Source: Affinundibacterium macrobrachii (lineage in GTDB: Bacteria; Pseudomonadota; Gammaproteobacteria; Burkholderiales; Burkholderiaceae_D). Taken from it: a DNA stretch of 64,000 bases. A model generated the notes under the pieces. That model did no database searches, was not told the DNA's origin, and saw nothing but the letters and a program-made list of their open reading frames with translations. Below are positions 45,516 through 54,683 of this stretch, piece by piece. A program made the position numbers and the translations under genes. The stretch spans positions 682,001 through 746,000 of the forward strand of contig NZ_BMYT01000002.1 in NCBI RefSeq assembly GCF_014652415.1, in the 5' to 3' direction. The first letter of the stretch is position 1; each line of letters begins with the position of its first letter.

Positions 45516-47801
45516 TTAGAAACGATAGTCCAAAGTTAATGTGTAAGTGCGTGGGTTGCCGTAGAACGCTGTGGTACTACCTTCACCCAAGGTTGGGAAC
45601 AAGTAGCCAGCAACTTTGTAACGCACGTCGCTCAAGTTTTTGCCGTGCAAACCAACACGTACGCGGTTATCAGAGCGGCTCCAAACCAAACTTGCATCCC
45701 ATAATTTGTAGCTATCTTGATCGAGGATCGGTGTTGGAGTTTCGAACTGATAGGTTTTGCCGCGGAACGCCACACTACTACTCAAGCTGAGTTTGCCGGA
45801 ATTGCCTAACAAAGCCATATCCCAATCATAGTTGGCACGGACACTCGCAGTTTGTTTTGGCGTGTTTTGGAATACGCGTAAATTAGCAACATCGATATTG
45901 CCTGCGCCGATGTACTTGGTGTAGCGCGCATCGATGTAACTGAACATGCCAGACATGCTAAACGCATCAGTTAAACGTGCCGTTGCTTCCAGTTCGATAC
46001 CATCAATTTTGGCTTTACCGGCATTAGTGGTCACCCCTGCGAAGCTATCGTCTTTGCCGTCACCATTGGTATCAATTGCGACTGAACCCGGGATTTGTAC
46101 GTCTTTGTAATCACTGTGGAAAACCGCGACGTTAGTCAATACCGTGTTTTTTGCAAAGGCGGATTTCAAACCGATTTCGAAAGTGCTGATTTGTTCCGGC
46201 AAGAAGCCTTGTTTCGCTTTGTCTAAACTCAGTTTGGAGCCAACCAAATTCATCCGTGGATCAAAGCCACCACCTTTAAAACCTTCAGTCCATGATGCAT
46301 ATACGTTTTGGTCTGCGCTAGCTTTCCAACCGAGCGAAATACGTGGCGTGAATTTCTTGTCTTCACGATGCAAATCAGATTTCGTTAAATTGGTATCAGT
46401 TCTGAACAAGATTGCCGCAGGGTTACCCATTGCTGGTGAACCTGCTGTACCTAAATAGATTTGACGCAAGATACTGGCTTCGCGTTTATCGACGGTATAC
46501 CGACCACCGAGAGACAAGCTCAGATCTTTAGTCAAATCAAAGCTTGCATCAGCAAATGCTGCCCATGCTTTGGTATCGATATCACCTTCTGTGAAAGTGG
46601 ATGTGCCGAGCAAGCGCACGTCGAATTTATTGTATGCATTGGCATCGATGTAGTAGACCCCAGCGACGCCTTGGAATGCTTTGCCAGTGTAAGTCAACTG
46701 AAACTCTTGGCTGAACTGCTTGTTTTTGTATAGTGCTGGCACGTCAAAATCAACCGTGCCTAAAGAGTCGAAATCAATCGGGGCATACGATTTGTCATGG
46801 CGTGAAGAAGTCACCGATTTCAACATCAAATCGGATTCAAGTTGATATTCGACCAAAGCCGATACACCACTTTGTGTCACTTGTTGTTTGTGGCCTAATG
46901 CGGTATTTAAGTTAGCGCGTGAGTCATACACATTGCTCAAGATCGGGGCACCGCTAATTTTGCCAACGGTCAGGCGATGACCGTGTTTAGGGTTGGAGTC
47001 GTCTTGACTGGTATCTGCGGAAACACGAATGAACAAAGAACTGTTTGGCAAAAACTCGGCACTTAAACGCGCCGCTGTTACATCTTTATTGTAGTTGTCT
47101 TCACCCGTTGTAAAGTTGGTGCCGAAACCATTACGCTTAAATTTTGCCAGTGTGCCACCAACGCGCACAGTCTCGGATAGTGGTGTGCTCGCAGTTAACA
47201 CACCATCCATTTGACCATAGCTACCGATTGAGGTTTTGAGGCGAACATCCGTGTTTGGTCCCATCTTGCGCGTGACATATTTAACCGCGCCACCAATCGT
47301 ATTACGACCGTATAAAGTTCCTTGTGGCCCACGCAGCACTTCAATGCGTTCCACATCATAAATATCGGCAACTGCACCTTGTGGGCGTGCCAGATAAATA
47401 TCGTCGAGATAAATACCAACGCCGGATTCAAAGCCAGCCAAAGGATCTTGTTGTCCAACACCACGAATGAAAGAGGTGAGTGTTGAGTTGGTACCGCGCG
47501 ACGCACTCATGGTTGTATTTGGCAGTGTTAAAACCAAGCCAGTGATATCTGCAACGCCGCTCTTAGATAATTGTTCAGCGCTATAGGCTGTCACTGAGAC
47601 CGGAACATCTTGTAAGGTTTCTTCGCGGCGACGAGCACTCACCACGACTTTGGAAATTTGTGAGTCATCGTTGGCTTTTGCAGTGGCGTCGCTAGACTGT
47701 GCTTGCGCAAAGCCAATGCCACTACCATAAATTGCGAAGATCGCAGCAGCAGAGCGGCTGAGTAGAACGAGATTACGCTTAGATTGTTTTGAGGAAGTCA
47801 T
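45516..47801 (-). CDS. TonB-dependent outer-membrane receptor
   Basis: A 761-residue receptor: signal peptide to about residue 35, a plug domain with KVVVSARRREETLQDVPVSVTAYS, FIRGVGQQDP and the conserved IEVLRGPQGTLYGRNTIGGAVKYVTRK, then a beta-barrel ending in DYRF, the usual C-terminal Phe. The plug resembles receptors of the catabolic type (for organic substrates) more than classic siderophore receptors, but the ligand is unknown. GGAGA precedes the ATG. It is divergent from a LysR gene with repeated TGTGC boxes in the spacer. A branched terminator ends it before the hydrolase-liv unit. Confidence 0.93.
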   Translation of the reverse strand: MTSSKQSKRNLVLLSRSAAAIFAIYGSGIGFAQAQSSDATAKANDDSQISKVVVSARRREETLQDVPVSVTAYSAEQLSKSGVADITGLVLTLPNTTMSASRGTNSTLTSFIRGVGQQDPLAGFESGVGIYLDDIYLARPQGAVADIYDVERIEVLRGPQGTLYGRNTIGGAVKYVTRKMGPNTDVRLKTSIGSYGQMDGVLTASTPLSETVRVGGTLAKFKRNGFGTNFTTGEDNYNKDVTAARLSAEFLPNSSLFIRVSADTSQDDSNPKHGHRLTVGKISGAPILSNVYDSRANLNTALGHKQQVTQSGVSALVEYQLESDLMLKSVTSSRHDKSYAPIDFDSLGTVDFDVPALYKNKQFSQEFQLTYTGKAFQGVAGVYYIDANAYNKFDVRLLGTSTFTEGDIDTKAWAAFADASFDLTKDLSLSLGGRYTVDKREASILRQIYLGTAGSPAMGNPAAILFRTDTNLTKSDLHREDKKFTPRISLGWKASADQNVYASWTEGFKGGGFDPRMNLVGSKLSLDKAKQGFLPEQISTFEIGLKSAFAKNTVLTNVAVFHSDYKDVQIPGSVAIDTNGDGKDDSFAGVTTNAGKAKIDGIELEATARLTDAFSMSGMFSYIDARYTKYIGAGNIDVANLRVFQNTPKQTASVRANYDWDMALLGNSGKLSLSSSVAFRGKTYQFETPTPILDQDSYKLWDASLVWSRSDNRVRVGLHGKNLSDVRYKVAGYLFPTLGEGSTTAFYGNPRTYTLTLDYRF

Positions 47802-47982
47802 GATAAGTCTCCAGAGTTTTTATGGTTTCGAGTCCACCGTTTATGCCATTGGAGTGCAATGAGCGGCCTGTCGAAGCGGTATTACCGTTTTTTTGATTTC
47901 AGGTGGTATGCGATTGCATTAACACGGATTGGAGTTTGTATGAATTCAAAGCGCTTAGAAACCCGTCCAATTGCCAACCGAC

Positions 47983-48215
47983 TGTGCATAAATGCACATC
48001 AATAAATTATTGACAATTAAAACGCGTCTTGCCGCAAGAAAACGTCATATTTGATCGAATTTGCACGAAATAAGCACCAAAATTGTGCAGTGCACGCACG
48101 TGGTAAGTGCGCAACAAACTAATCAATGCGCTATGACGGCGCATTTTTCTCTTGATAAAAGAGTATTTTCAACCGAAAAGAAGCTAATTGCTAAACTTAT
48201 GTGCTTTGATGCACA
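47983..48215. promoter_or_regulatory. Three related TGTGC...GCACA inverted repeats in the receptor/LysR spacer
   Basis: The gene-free 580-base spacer (47802-48381) contains TGTGCAT-AA-ATGCACA at 47983-47998, GTGCA-G-TGCAC at 48085-48095 and TGTGC-N6-GCACA at 48200-48215. All share the same half-site, and extra single TGCAC/GTGCG half-sites lie around 48061-48112. This looks like an operator array for the divergent LysR regulator or another factor. Confidence 0.5.
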
Positions 48216-48381
48216 ATCGCATGACAGTGTTCCGCTTTGCGTGATTGATGTCGCGAAATCAGGCAATCTGGAGCACACGAAGCAGCTTGTGAAATGCTTG
48301 AAATTGTGATGTTTTGCTGCGACTACCGAAAAATAAGTTAACAAATTACGCCACAGATCATCAACGAAAAAACGGAATGCT

Positions 48382-49287
48382 ATGACTACTTTGCCCGAAT
48401 GGACCGATCTACGTTTTTTTCTTGAATTAGCGCGCTCTGGCACGCTGTCTGGCACCTCGCGACGCTTATCGGTTGAACACACGACAGTCGCCCGACGTAT
48501 TGATCGATTGGAAGAACAGCTAGGCGCAACTTTGTTTGATCGTAGCCGCGAAGGTTATCAATTGACAGAAATGGGGCTCGCTTTGTTGCCGCACGCCGAA
48601 GCGATGGAAAGCGCGGTCACTGCAGCACAAGATGAATTAAGTGGTGCACAAATTTCTGTGCGAGGAATTGTACGTTTGGGCGTGCCCGAGATTTTAGGCT
48701 CGCGCGTGATCGCACCAGCGTTGGTCGATTTATTGCAAGCGCATCCTGATTTAAGTGTGGACTTATTATTGCTACCGCGTTTTGCCAACTTAGCCAATCG
48801 CGAAGCCGATCTCGGTGTGATGTTAGATCCGCCTAGCACGGGCCGTTATATGGTGACGCGCTTAGCTAGTTTTCGCATGTACATTTATGGCGCGCCATCG
48901 TACTTAGCCAAGCATCCACCAATCAAGGAGCATGCAGATTTAATCAAACATGATTTCGTCGATTATGTGCAAGATCGCTTGGCCAGTAGTGGCTTGAATT
49001 ACATGGGCGAATTGGGTTTTACGCCACATCGTCGTATGTGCTGCACCAGTCTCGCAGCCCAATGCGAAGCCGCCGCGCTTGGTTTAGGTTTGATTGTGGC
49101 GCCTCCGTATGCGGTGCCCGATGATGGTCGTTTGGTGCGTGTTTTAGAAAAGAATTTTTATGCAGAGCGTTCGTTTTGCTTAGTTGCCCCAACCGATTTA
49201 TATCGTCTACAAAGGGTACGTGTGGTCTGGAATTTATTGCGTGATGTGGCGGAGAAAAACCCCGCTTTATTTATCGTTCCAGAATAA
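48382..49287 (+). CDS. LysR-family transcriptional regulator
   Basis: A 301-residue regulator with the DNA-binding helix-turn-helix in residues 5-64 (DLRFFLELARSGTLSGTSRRLSVEHTTVARRIDRLEEQLG) and a LysR substrate domain (RLGVPEILGSRVIAPALVDLLQAHPDLSVDLLLL). It is of the type often paired with membrane or catabolic genes. GGAATGCT precedes the ATG. It is divergent from the TonB-dependent receptor and is the most likely reader of the inverted repeats between them. Confidence 0.92.
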   Translation: MTTLPEWTDLRFFLELARSGTLSGTSRRLSVEHTTVARRIDRLEEQLGATLFDRSREGYQLTEMGLALLPHAEAMESAVTAAQDELSGAQISVRGIVRLGVPEILGSRVIAPALVDLLQAHPDLSVDLLLLPRFANLANREADLGVMLDPPSTGRYMVTRLASFRMYIYGAPSYLAKHPPIKEHADLIKHDFVDYVQDRLASSGLNYMGELGFTPHRRMCCTSLAAQCEAAALGLGLIVAPPYAVPDDGRLVRVLEKNFYAERSFCLVAPTDLYRLQRVRVVWNLLRDVAEKNPALFIVPE

Positions 49288-49403
49288 GTTAGTTTTGCCG
49301 AACGACGCTGACCTTAGCTGAGTAAAGTTTGTTGCGGCATCGCTAACACTTTGCCCGCTATTCCTCTTACAATGCGCTCTCCCCAAACGGAGTTTGCTGC
49401 ATC

Positions 49404-51794
49404 GTGTTTTCATTTTCTTTATCCACTGCTTGTCTGCGATTGTTCCAAGTGATGCGTTGGTGCCGTTCTCATCCCTGGCGCGCGAGTTTTGCGCTTGTCT
49501 TGTCGACCTTACTGCTGTTGGATCAAATTTTCCCGCCGCCGATTCCGCGTGAGGAACCCGGCATGGTTGTGGTGGCGCGTGATGGTAGCCCTTTACGCGC
49601 TTGGCCCGATGCCGATGGCGTGTGGCGCTTTCCTGTTACGCCCGACAAGGTGTCAGCCAAATATCTGGATGCCTTATTGACCTATGAAGATCGCTGGTTT
49701 TATTGGCATCCGGGAGTAAATCCCTTAGCGCTGACGCGTGCTGCTTGGCAATGGCTAAGACACGGTGAAATTGTGTCAGGTGGATCTACCTTAAGTATGC
49801 AAGTAGCGCGTGCCTTGGAGCCGGTGCCACGTAGCTTATCTGGCAAACTCAAACAGATTGCACGTGCTTTGCAATTAGAAATGCGCTTGTCTAAACGCGA
49901 AATTCTCACGCTGTATTTGAATCATGCCCCAATGGGGGGGATTGTCGAAGGCGTGGAGATGGCGAGTCGCAGTTATTTGGGTAAGAGCGCGCATCAACTC
50001 TCTGCAGCAGAAGCTGCTTTGCTAGTCGTGTTACCGCAAGCACCATCGCGTTTGCGGCCTGATCGTCATCCAGCACGAGCGCAGTTATATCGCGACAAAG
50101 TATTAAAGCGGATGGCGCAATTGCGGCATTGGACACAAGCTGAAGTCGATGACGCTTTGATCGAAAAAGTGGGAGCGAATCCGCCGCGTTTAGCATGGTT
50201 AGCGCCATTGGCGGCAGAACGATTACGGCAATCAGTAACGCGTCAGAAATTAAAAAACACTACTACAAGTGGTGCTCAGACTATCGTGCAATCGACTTTG
50301 GATAGGGAAGTCCAAACCTTGCTAGAACGTATGCTGGCAGACAAAGTGAATCAACTACCGCGCTTTGTGTCGATGGCTGCTATGGTGATGGATAGTAAAA
50401 CGATGGAAGTGTTAGGCTACGCTGGTTCCGCTGATTTCGCTGATGAGCGTCGGTTTAATCATGTGGATATGGTGCGAGGAATTCGATCACCTGGCTCTAC
50501 CTTAAAACCATTTCTATATGCAATGGCCTTAGATGATGGTTTGGTTCATTCCGAGAGTTTATTGGCTGACACGCCGCAATCCTTTAGTGGCTATGATCCG
50601 GGCAATTTTCAAGCTAGTTTTTCTGGCCCCGTGAGTGTGTCAGAAGCCTTGCAAAAATCCTTGAATGTGCCTGCAGTGGATTTGCTTGATCGAATAGGCG
50701 CGAGTCGCTTTACTGCGCGATTGTCGAGTGCTGGGTTACGTTTGCGTTTGCCGAATGATGCCTCGCCCAATCTGAGTGTCATCTTAGGTGGCGCTGGCAC
50801 CAGCTTAGAAGAATTGGTAGGCGCATATCGTTCATTGGCGATGGCGGGTATGGCAGGCGCACCGCGTATTACCCCCGATGCGCCTGTACGCGAGGCTCGT
50901 ATGATGAGCGCGGGTGCGGCATTTATTATTCGCAATATTCTAGAAACCGGTGGACATCCAGACCAACCCTTTGTCGAGGATGGCCCAAGCAGCCCACGTT
51001 TGGCGTGGAAAACCGGTACTAGCTATGGTTTCCGTGATGCGTGGGCAGTTGGTGTTAGTGGCTCTTACACCTTAGGTGTGTGGGTTGGTCGCCCCGATGG
51101 TACGCCCAATCCCGGATTCTTTGGCGCGAATATCGCTGCGCCCTTACTACAACAGATTGCGCTTGCTTTGCCACGCAGTCACGATTATTTGCGCACACAA
51201 CCCGTCGAGGTCGGCAGTGCTCAGATTTGCTGGCCCTTAGGAACCGCAATTGATAAAACAGCGCCAGAACATTGTCATGTGAAACGTAGTGCTTGGATTT
51301 TAAAAAATACGATTCCGCCGACTTTGCCAGATCGCTTGCGTGCACGCGGATTACTTGAAACGATTTGGATTGATCCCAAGACGCAATTACGCACCTTGCC
51401 AGCTTGCGATGCGCAAGCACGCCAAAAAGAGGTGGCGCGTTGGCCTGCTTTGTTAGAAGCGTGGCTGACGCCACAGCGACAACAAGAATTGGGTGTCTCC
51501 GCTTGGTCTGCAGATTGCCTACAAGCTGGTGTAGCCGGTGGTATCAAATTAATGGGACTCAATAGTGGTAGCCGCTTGCGTGCGACACCAGGAAAATCTA
51601 GCGTATTAGTTACGCTAGACGCGGTTGGTGGAAGTGGTCGACACTATTGGTTATTAGACGGCCAACAAACTGAAAACGCGAACGGGAAAAAACGTCAAAG
51701 TTTTACGATAGATAGCCCTGGCGCGCATCACATCACGGTGATTGATTCACTTGGCCATGTTGATAGCGTACGATTTACGCTCGACAAAAAATAA
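49404..51794 (+). CDS. pbpC: Penicillin-binding protein 1C (bifunctional transglycosylase/transpeptidase)
   Basis: 796 residues: one N-terminal span (about 28-43), a GT51 glycosyltransferase with the catalytic Glu in TYEDRWFYWHPGV and GGSTLSMQVAR, a transpeptidase with SPGSTLKPF (SxxK Ser near 364), KSLN (SxN, near 418) and WKTGTSYGFRDAWAVG (KTG, near 536), and a BiPBP_C-type domain over the last ~90 residues. This matches PbpC. The start is a GTG at 49404, or an ATG at 49452 with weak support. The usual partner, an alpha-2-macroglobulin gene (yfhM), is not next to it. A G7 run sits in the glycosyltransferase coding region at 49934-49940. Confidence 0.93.
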   Translation: MFSFSLSTACLRLFQVMRWCRSHPWRASFALVLSTLLLLDQIFPPPIPREEPGMVVVARDGSPLRAWPDADGVWRFPVTPDKVSAKYLDALLTYEDRWFYWHPGVNPLALTRAAWQWLRHGEIVSGGSTLSMQVARALEPVPRSLSGKLKQIARALQLEMRLSKREILTLYLNHAPMGGIVEGVEMASRSYLGKSAHQLSAAEAALLVVLPQAPSRLRPDRHPARAQLYRDKVLKRMAQLRHWTQAEVDDALIEKVGANPPRLAWLAPLAAERLRQSVTRQKLKNTTTSGAQTIVQSTLDREVQTLLERMLADKVNQLPRFVSMAAMVMDSKTMEVLGYAGSADFADERRFNHVDMVRGIRSPGSTLKPFLYAMALDDGLVHSESLLADTPQSFSGYDPGNFQASFSGPVSVSEALQKSLNVPAVDLLDRIGASRFTARLSSAGLRLRLPNDASPNLSVILGGAGTSLEELVGAYRSLAMAGMAGAPRITPDAPVREARMMSAGAAFIIRNILETGGHPDQPFVEDGPSSPRLAWKTGTSYGFRDAWAVGVSGSYTLGVWVGRPDGTPNPGFFGANIAAPLLQQIALALPRSHDYLRTQPVEVGSAQICWPLGTAIDKTAPEHCHVKRSAWILKNTIPPTLPDRLRARGLLETIWIDPKTQLRTLPACDAQARQKEVARWPALLEAWLTPQRQQELGVSAWSADCLQAGVAGGIKLMGLNSGSRLRATPGKSSVLVTLDAVGGSGRHYWLLDGQQTENANGKKRQSFTIDSPGAHHITVIDSLGHVDSVRFTLDKK

Positions 51795-51863
51795 GTTGTG
51801 GCGCATTCATTAAGCTAAGACTAAGCAAAAATTCAGCAAAGATTCAGCAAGGTCGTGGAATTG

Positions 51864-52436
51864 CTAAGCGACTTTGCGAATGCTCGTTCCCAATTTCTCC
51901 GAGAGTACGACGAGGTAATGGGTTTGTGTTTTTAACGAGAAACCTGCCGAGTAGGGATTCATAAAGCCATGCTTACTACCGATGGCGATTTCGGCATGAT
52001 AGCCATGTTCGCGTAATTGCTTGACTAGCTGAGCAGGTTTAAAGGCGTTTTCATGTTCCGCAAAAACAAAGTGCACATTGGCATTCGTTTGAATGTCTAA
52101 ATGATCACGAATTCTCGAACCATAAAATAAAGTAACGCTCTCTAACTGTTTTGCCTGCGCTGCTTCCGCCAGCCACCAAGCACTAGCACCCGCGCTAAAG
52201 GCGATCACATGTTGTATCCCCGTTCGTCCAATTAATGCCTGTTTCAGTTTATTCGCATAGGCTTGCACACCGCCTTGGGCTAAAAATGCTTGATAAGCGC
52301 GTTGTTCATTATCGACGCAAAAACCATCCTCAAATGGTGAAACGATCAGGCAAGGTAATCCGAGATGGCGCTGTAAGCTAGCGATGGCGGGGGTGTTACC
52401 GAAAATGTCAGTAACAATTAAAACAGAAGCGGTCAT
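51864..52436 (-). CDS. Small alpha/beta-hydrolase-like protein
   Basis: About 190 residues from an ATG at 52436 (an upstream start at 52475 is possible; neither has a clear ribosome site). It has a short dienelactone-hydrolase-like pattern: SVLIVTDIFGNTPAI at the start, nucleophile-elbow-like IAFSAGASAWW (Ser near residue 84), HFVFAEHENAF near the acid position and GSKHGFMN carrying the His. No signal peptide. The acid residue is unclear. Function unknown; it converges with pbpC. Confidence 0.72.
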   Translation of the reverse strand: MTASVLIVTDIFGNTPAIASLQRHLGLPCLIVSPFEDGFCVDNEQRAYQAFLAQGGVQAYANKLKQALIGRTGIQHVIAFSAGASAWWLAEAAQAKQLESVTLFYGSRIRDHLDIQTNANVHFVFAEHENAFKPAQLVKQLREHGYHAEIAIGSKHGFMNPYSAGFSLKTQTHYLVVLSEKLGTSIRKVA

Positions 52437-52478
52437 GGTGTTGAAGCAAGGTTGAAGCTGCGCATACGCTATCAATCT

Positions 52479-52513
52479 GATAAGCGAAGCGAAAAAAGAG
52501 CGCGAAGCTTATC
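52479..52513. repeat. Inverted repeat in the 52437-52813 spacer
   Basis: GATAAGC (52479-52485) and GCTTATC (52507-52513) pair across 21 bases, with an inner GCG/CGC pair. It lies in a 377-base spacer between divergent genes. A 69-codon frame in the spacer has no ribosome site and is not accepted. Confidence 0.35.
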
Positions 52514-52813
52514 GGGTTGGCGTCATGAATGCAAGTTGAATCGTCGAAACAGCGATGCCGCTGGCTTAATTGGGTGTTGATTCGGCGTGAAATCCGTTTG
52601 ATTAACGCGCTTGGTATCGTGCGGGGCAGCTTATTAGCGATCTTGTTACTGCCGTTCATCCATCAAAAATTGGATTTCGTCACAAGTCCATCACCGAGCT
52701 TGATAGTTTGCGTTGTAATACCGACTTTGACAGTGTAAATATTGACGATTAGAAATTGGCAAAGTTTTCAATATTCCATATCCAATACTCAATAGATAGG
52801 TGAAGGTAGGCAA

Positions 52814-53308
52814 ATGATGAAAGTGGACTTTTATATTGCAGCGCTATGTTTGATCAGTTTGGTACCGGTAACGGCATTAGCACAGACAACTGCGCCAAAG
52901 TCAGGCGTGAATGGACTAGCAAATGGCTCAGCAAATGGAATAAGCGCAAGCGAAAGCCTGAACTTGATACAGCGACATGCGCAAGCACAAGCCAATTTCG
53001 ATCAAAAAACTTTAGAGGCGATCACGCATACCCAATATCTTGAAGTATCGCCAGCGGGTGAAGTGGACGAACGTGCCAAGATGTTGAGCTTTTACGCGTT
53101 AGAAAATAAAAAGCAAGTGCCTCTAGTTGAAGTATTAGAACCAATCGCACGCGAGATTGGTGACAGCAAATTAATGATCGTGAAATTGCGCTACAAGATG
53201 CAGGCGGGAGAACAAGTCAGACAATTCTCTATCCGTGCAAGCTACATGCTGTGTAAAGAGAAGTCGGAATGGAAAGTTTGTTCGGCGCAGTATACGGGGA
53301 TTCGATAG
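52814..53308 (+). CDS. Exported NTF2-like (DUF4440-type) protein
   Basis: A 164-residue protein with a signal peptide ending near ALAQT (residue 24), a short Asn/Gly-rich linker (GVNGLANGSANGISA), and a SnoaL/DUF4440-like domain: SLNLIQRHAQAQANFDQKTLEAITHTQYLEVSPAGEVDERAKMLSF, then a late strand region with two Cys (LCKEKSEWKVC). Such domains bind small ligands or act as minor enzymes; the role here is unknown. It may be related in fold to the N-terminal domain of the protein at 331-2202. Two ATG codons are adjacent at the start. Confidence 0.78.
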   Translation: MMKVDFYIAALCLISLVPVTALAQTTAPKSGVNGLANGSANGISASESLNLIQRHAQAQANFDQKTLEAITHTQYLEVSPAGEVDERAKMLSFYALENKKQVPLVEVLEPIAREIGDSKLMIVKLRYKMQAGEQVRQFSIRASYMLCKEKSEWKVCSAQYTGIR

Positions 53309-53360
53309 GGTGTCTTTAATCGGATATGGTGAGTGCACCGTGGCGAACGCAGCATTAAAA

Positions 53361-53384
53361 TAAGGCGCAAGTGGCTGCGCCTTA
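53361..53384. terminator. Hairpin between convergent genes
   Basis: TAAGGCGCA and TGCGCCTTA form a perfect 9-base stem with a 6-base loop. On the minus strand it runs into TTTTAA, so it probably ends the gene at 53408-53701; the + strand lacks a T run. Confidence 0.6.
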
Positions 53385-53407
53385 ACAAATTGAATACACG
53401 CTTCAAT

Positions 53408-53701
53408 TCAATGCGATGTGCCTCGATTATTTTGTGCCTTAAGCCCGTCTGGATCGCTTTTAAACCATAGCCATTGCGTATCAATAGCGCCCGCATTGAG
53501 TAGAAATTGATTGACGACAAATTTAAGCCACATGGACAAAAGAATAGCGACAGAGAAGATTGCTGTACCGCCTAAAACATAAGTCAAGCTCACCCACATT
53601 GAAGTGCTAGGCGCAAGATCCTTAGCTGCCAAGACGACTACGATGCCAATAGTAAAATTGGCGAGAATTAGTTTTGATATAAAAACTGAGCGTCTTTTCA
53701 T
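53408..53701 (-). CDS. Small two-span membrane protein, unknown
   Basis: A 97-residue protein with two membrane spans (about residues 8-26 and 38-60) and a C-terminal soluble tail containing Trp and Asp residues. The start at 53701 follows an AAAGGA located about ten bases upstream; a longer frame to 53767 is unsupported. No family recognised. It is convergent with the DUF4440-like gene. Confidence 0.65.
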   Translation of the reverse strand: MKRRSVFISKLILANFTIGIVVVLAAKDLAPSTSMWVSLTYVLGGTAIFSVAILLSMWLKFVVNQFLLNAGAIDTQWLWFKSDPDGLKAQNNRGTSH

Positions 53702-54085
53702 GTTTTGTTTTCCTTTGTTAAGTGAAGCATTTTTTCGTGAGGTAATGAAGGGACGTCCAGACTTCAACCCTAGCTCATAGCACTATCTAATTTTACAAAT
53801 AGAAAAGATACTCGAGAATTAAAATAAAAACAATTTGTTTCTTTCCGTTCGTAAGCCTCAAGGATGCCGTTGATCAAAATTAAAATTACTCGATTAGATG
53901 AGCTTCATCTCTGAGGAGATCACTAGTTCTAGTCTTGCTAATTTCAAATCTGAAGATGAAAAAGCGGCTCGGTAATTGATACGCCATCTTATCTATACGT
54001 TTGAATTCGAGACCAAGAAAACAACTATAATCGCGACTCTCGTTTCAGCGCGTAGTAGTTTTTACTAAAAATCATCCGGGTAGTT
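53702..54085. other. Gene-free, A+T-rich spacer
   Basis: 384 bases between divergent genes. It should contain promoters for the small membrane protein and the FKBP lipoprotein. I see no RNA gene or clear operator. Confidence 0.5.
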
Positions 54086-54568
54086 ATGTATTTTCAATTT
54101 TCTCGTTTCATTTCCAAGATCTCCGCTTCGAGTTTGATTCTACGTTTGAGCTTAGGTCTAAGCTCAGTTCTAATTTTAAGCGCATGCAATCGTCCGTCGG
54201 AAGTGGTTGATCCAGCAAATTCTGTCGCTGCTATGCAGAGTACTGATTTGATTGTTGGCACCGGTGTTGCTGCTGAGTCGGGTAAGCAGGTGACCGTGCA
54301 TTACACTGGTTGGTTGTATGACGCAAAGGCGCCGGGGCAACGTGGTCAGCAGTTTGATAGCTCAGTCACACGCGGTACGCCTTTTAGTTTTCAACTTGGT
54401 GATGGTCAAGTTATTAAAGGTTGGGATCAGGGCGTGCTCGGAATGAAAGTGGGAGGGCATCGCAATTTGATTATCCCTTCTGATCTTGCGTATGGTCCGC
54501 GTGGTCGTGGTCCGATTCCTCCTGCTGCGACTTTGGTGTTCGACATTCAATTGATCGCAGTGAACTAG
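54086..54568 (+). CDS. FKBP-type peptidyl-prolyl isomerase lipoprotein
   Basis: A 160-residue protein with a lipobox LILSAC (Cys near residue 34) and a single FKBP domain (residues about 52-160): VTVHYTGWLYD, QFDSSVTRGTPFSFQLG, VIKGWDQGVLGMKVGGHRNLIIPSDLAYGPRG and a final strand ATLVFDIQLIAVN. The aromatic and Asp residues of the FK506 pocket are present, so it is likely active. It is a periplasmic, membrane-anchored folding helper. The start follows a weak ribosome site. Confidence 0.92.
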   Translation: MYFQFSRFISKISASSLILRLSLGLSSVLILSACNRPSEVVDPANSVAAMQSTDLIVGTGVAAESGKQVTVHYTGWLYDAKAPGQRGQQFDSSVTRGTPFSFQLGDGQVIKGWDQGVLGMKVGGHRNLIIPSDLAYGPRGRGPIPPAATLVFDIQLIAVN

Positions 54569-54683
54569 GCGCGGTATTTTGTATCCAAGCAGTGTTTGAG
54601 ATTGCATCGTGCGGTGCAGATGAATCGTGGCAATTGATGAGGATTTACGCAATATTGAATGTAGCTTATATAGAAAGTTTCAT

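Noticed and set aside
48061-48309. 82-codon frame in the receiver/LysR spacer
   Set aside because: No ribosome site; it overlaps two of the TGTGC inverted repeats and has no family resemblance.
52529-52738. 69-codon frame with a hydrophobic middle
   Set aside because: Weak start context and no family; kept only as a possibility within the spacer.
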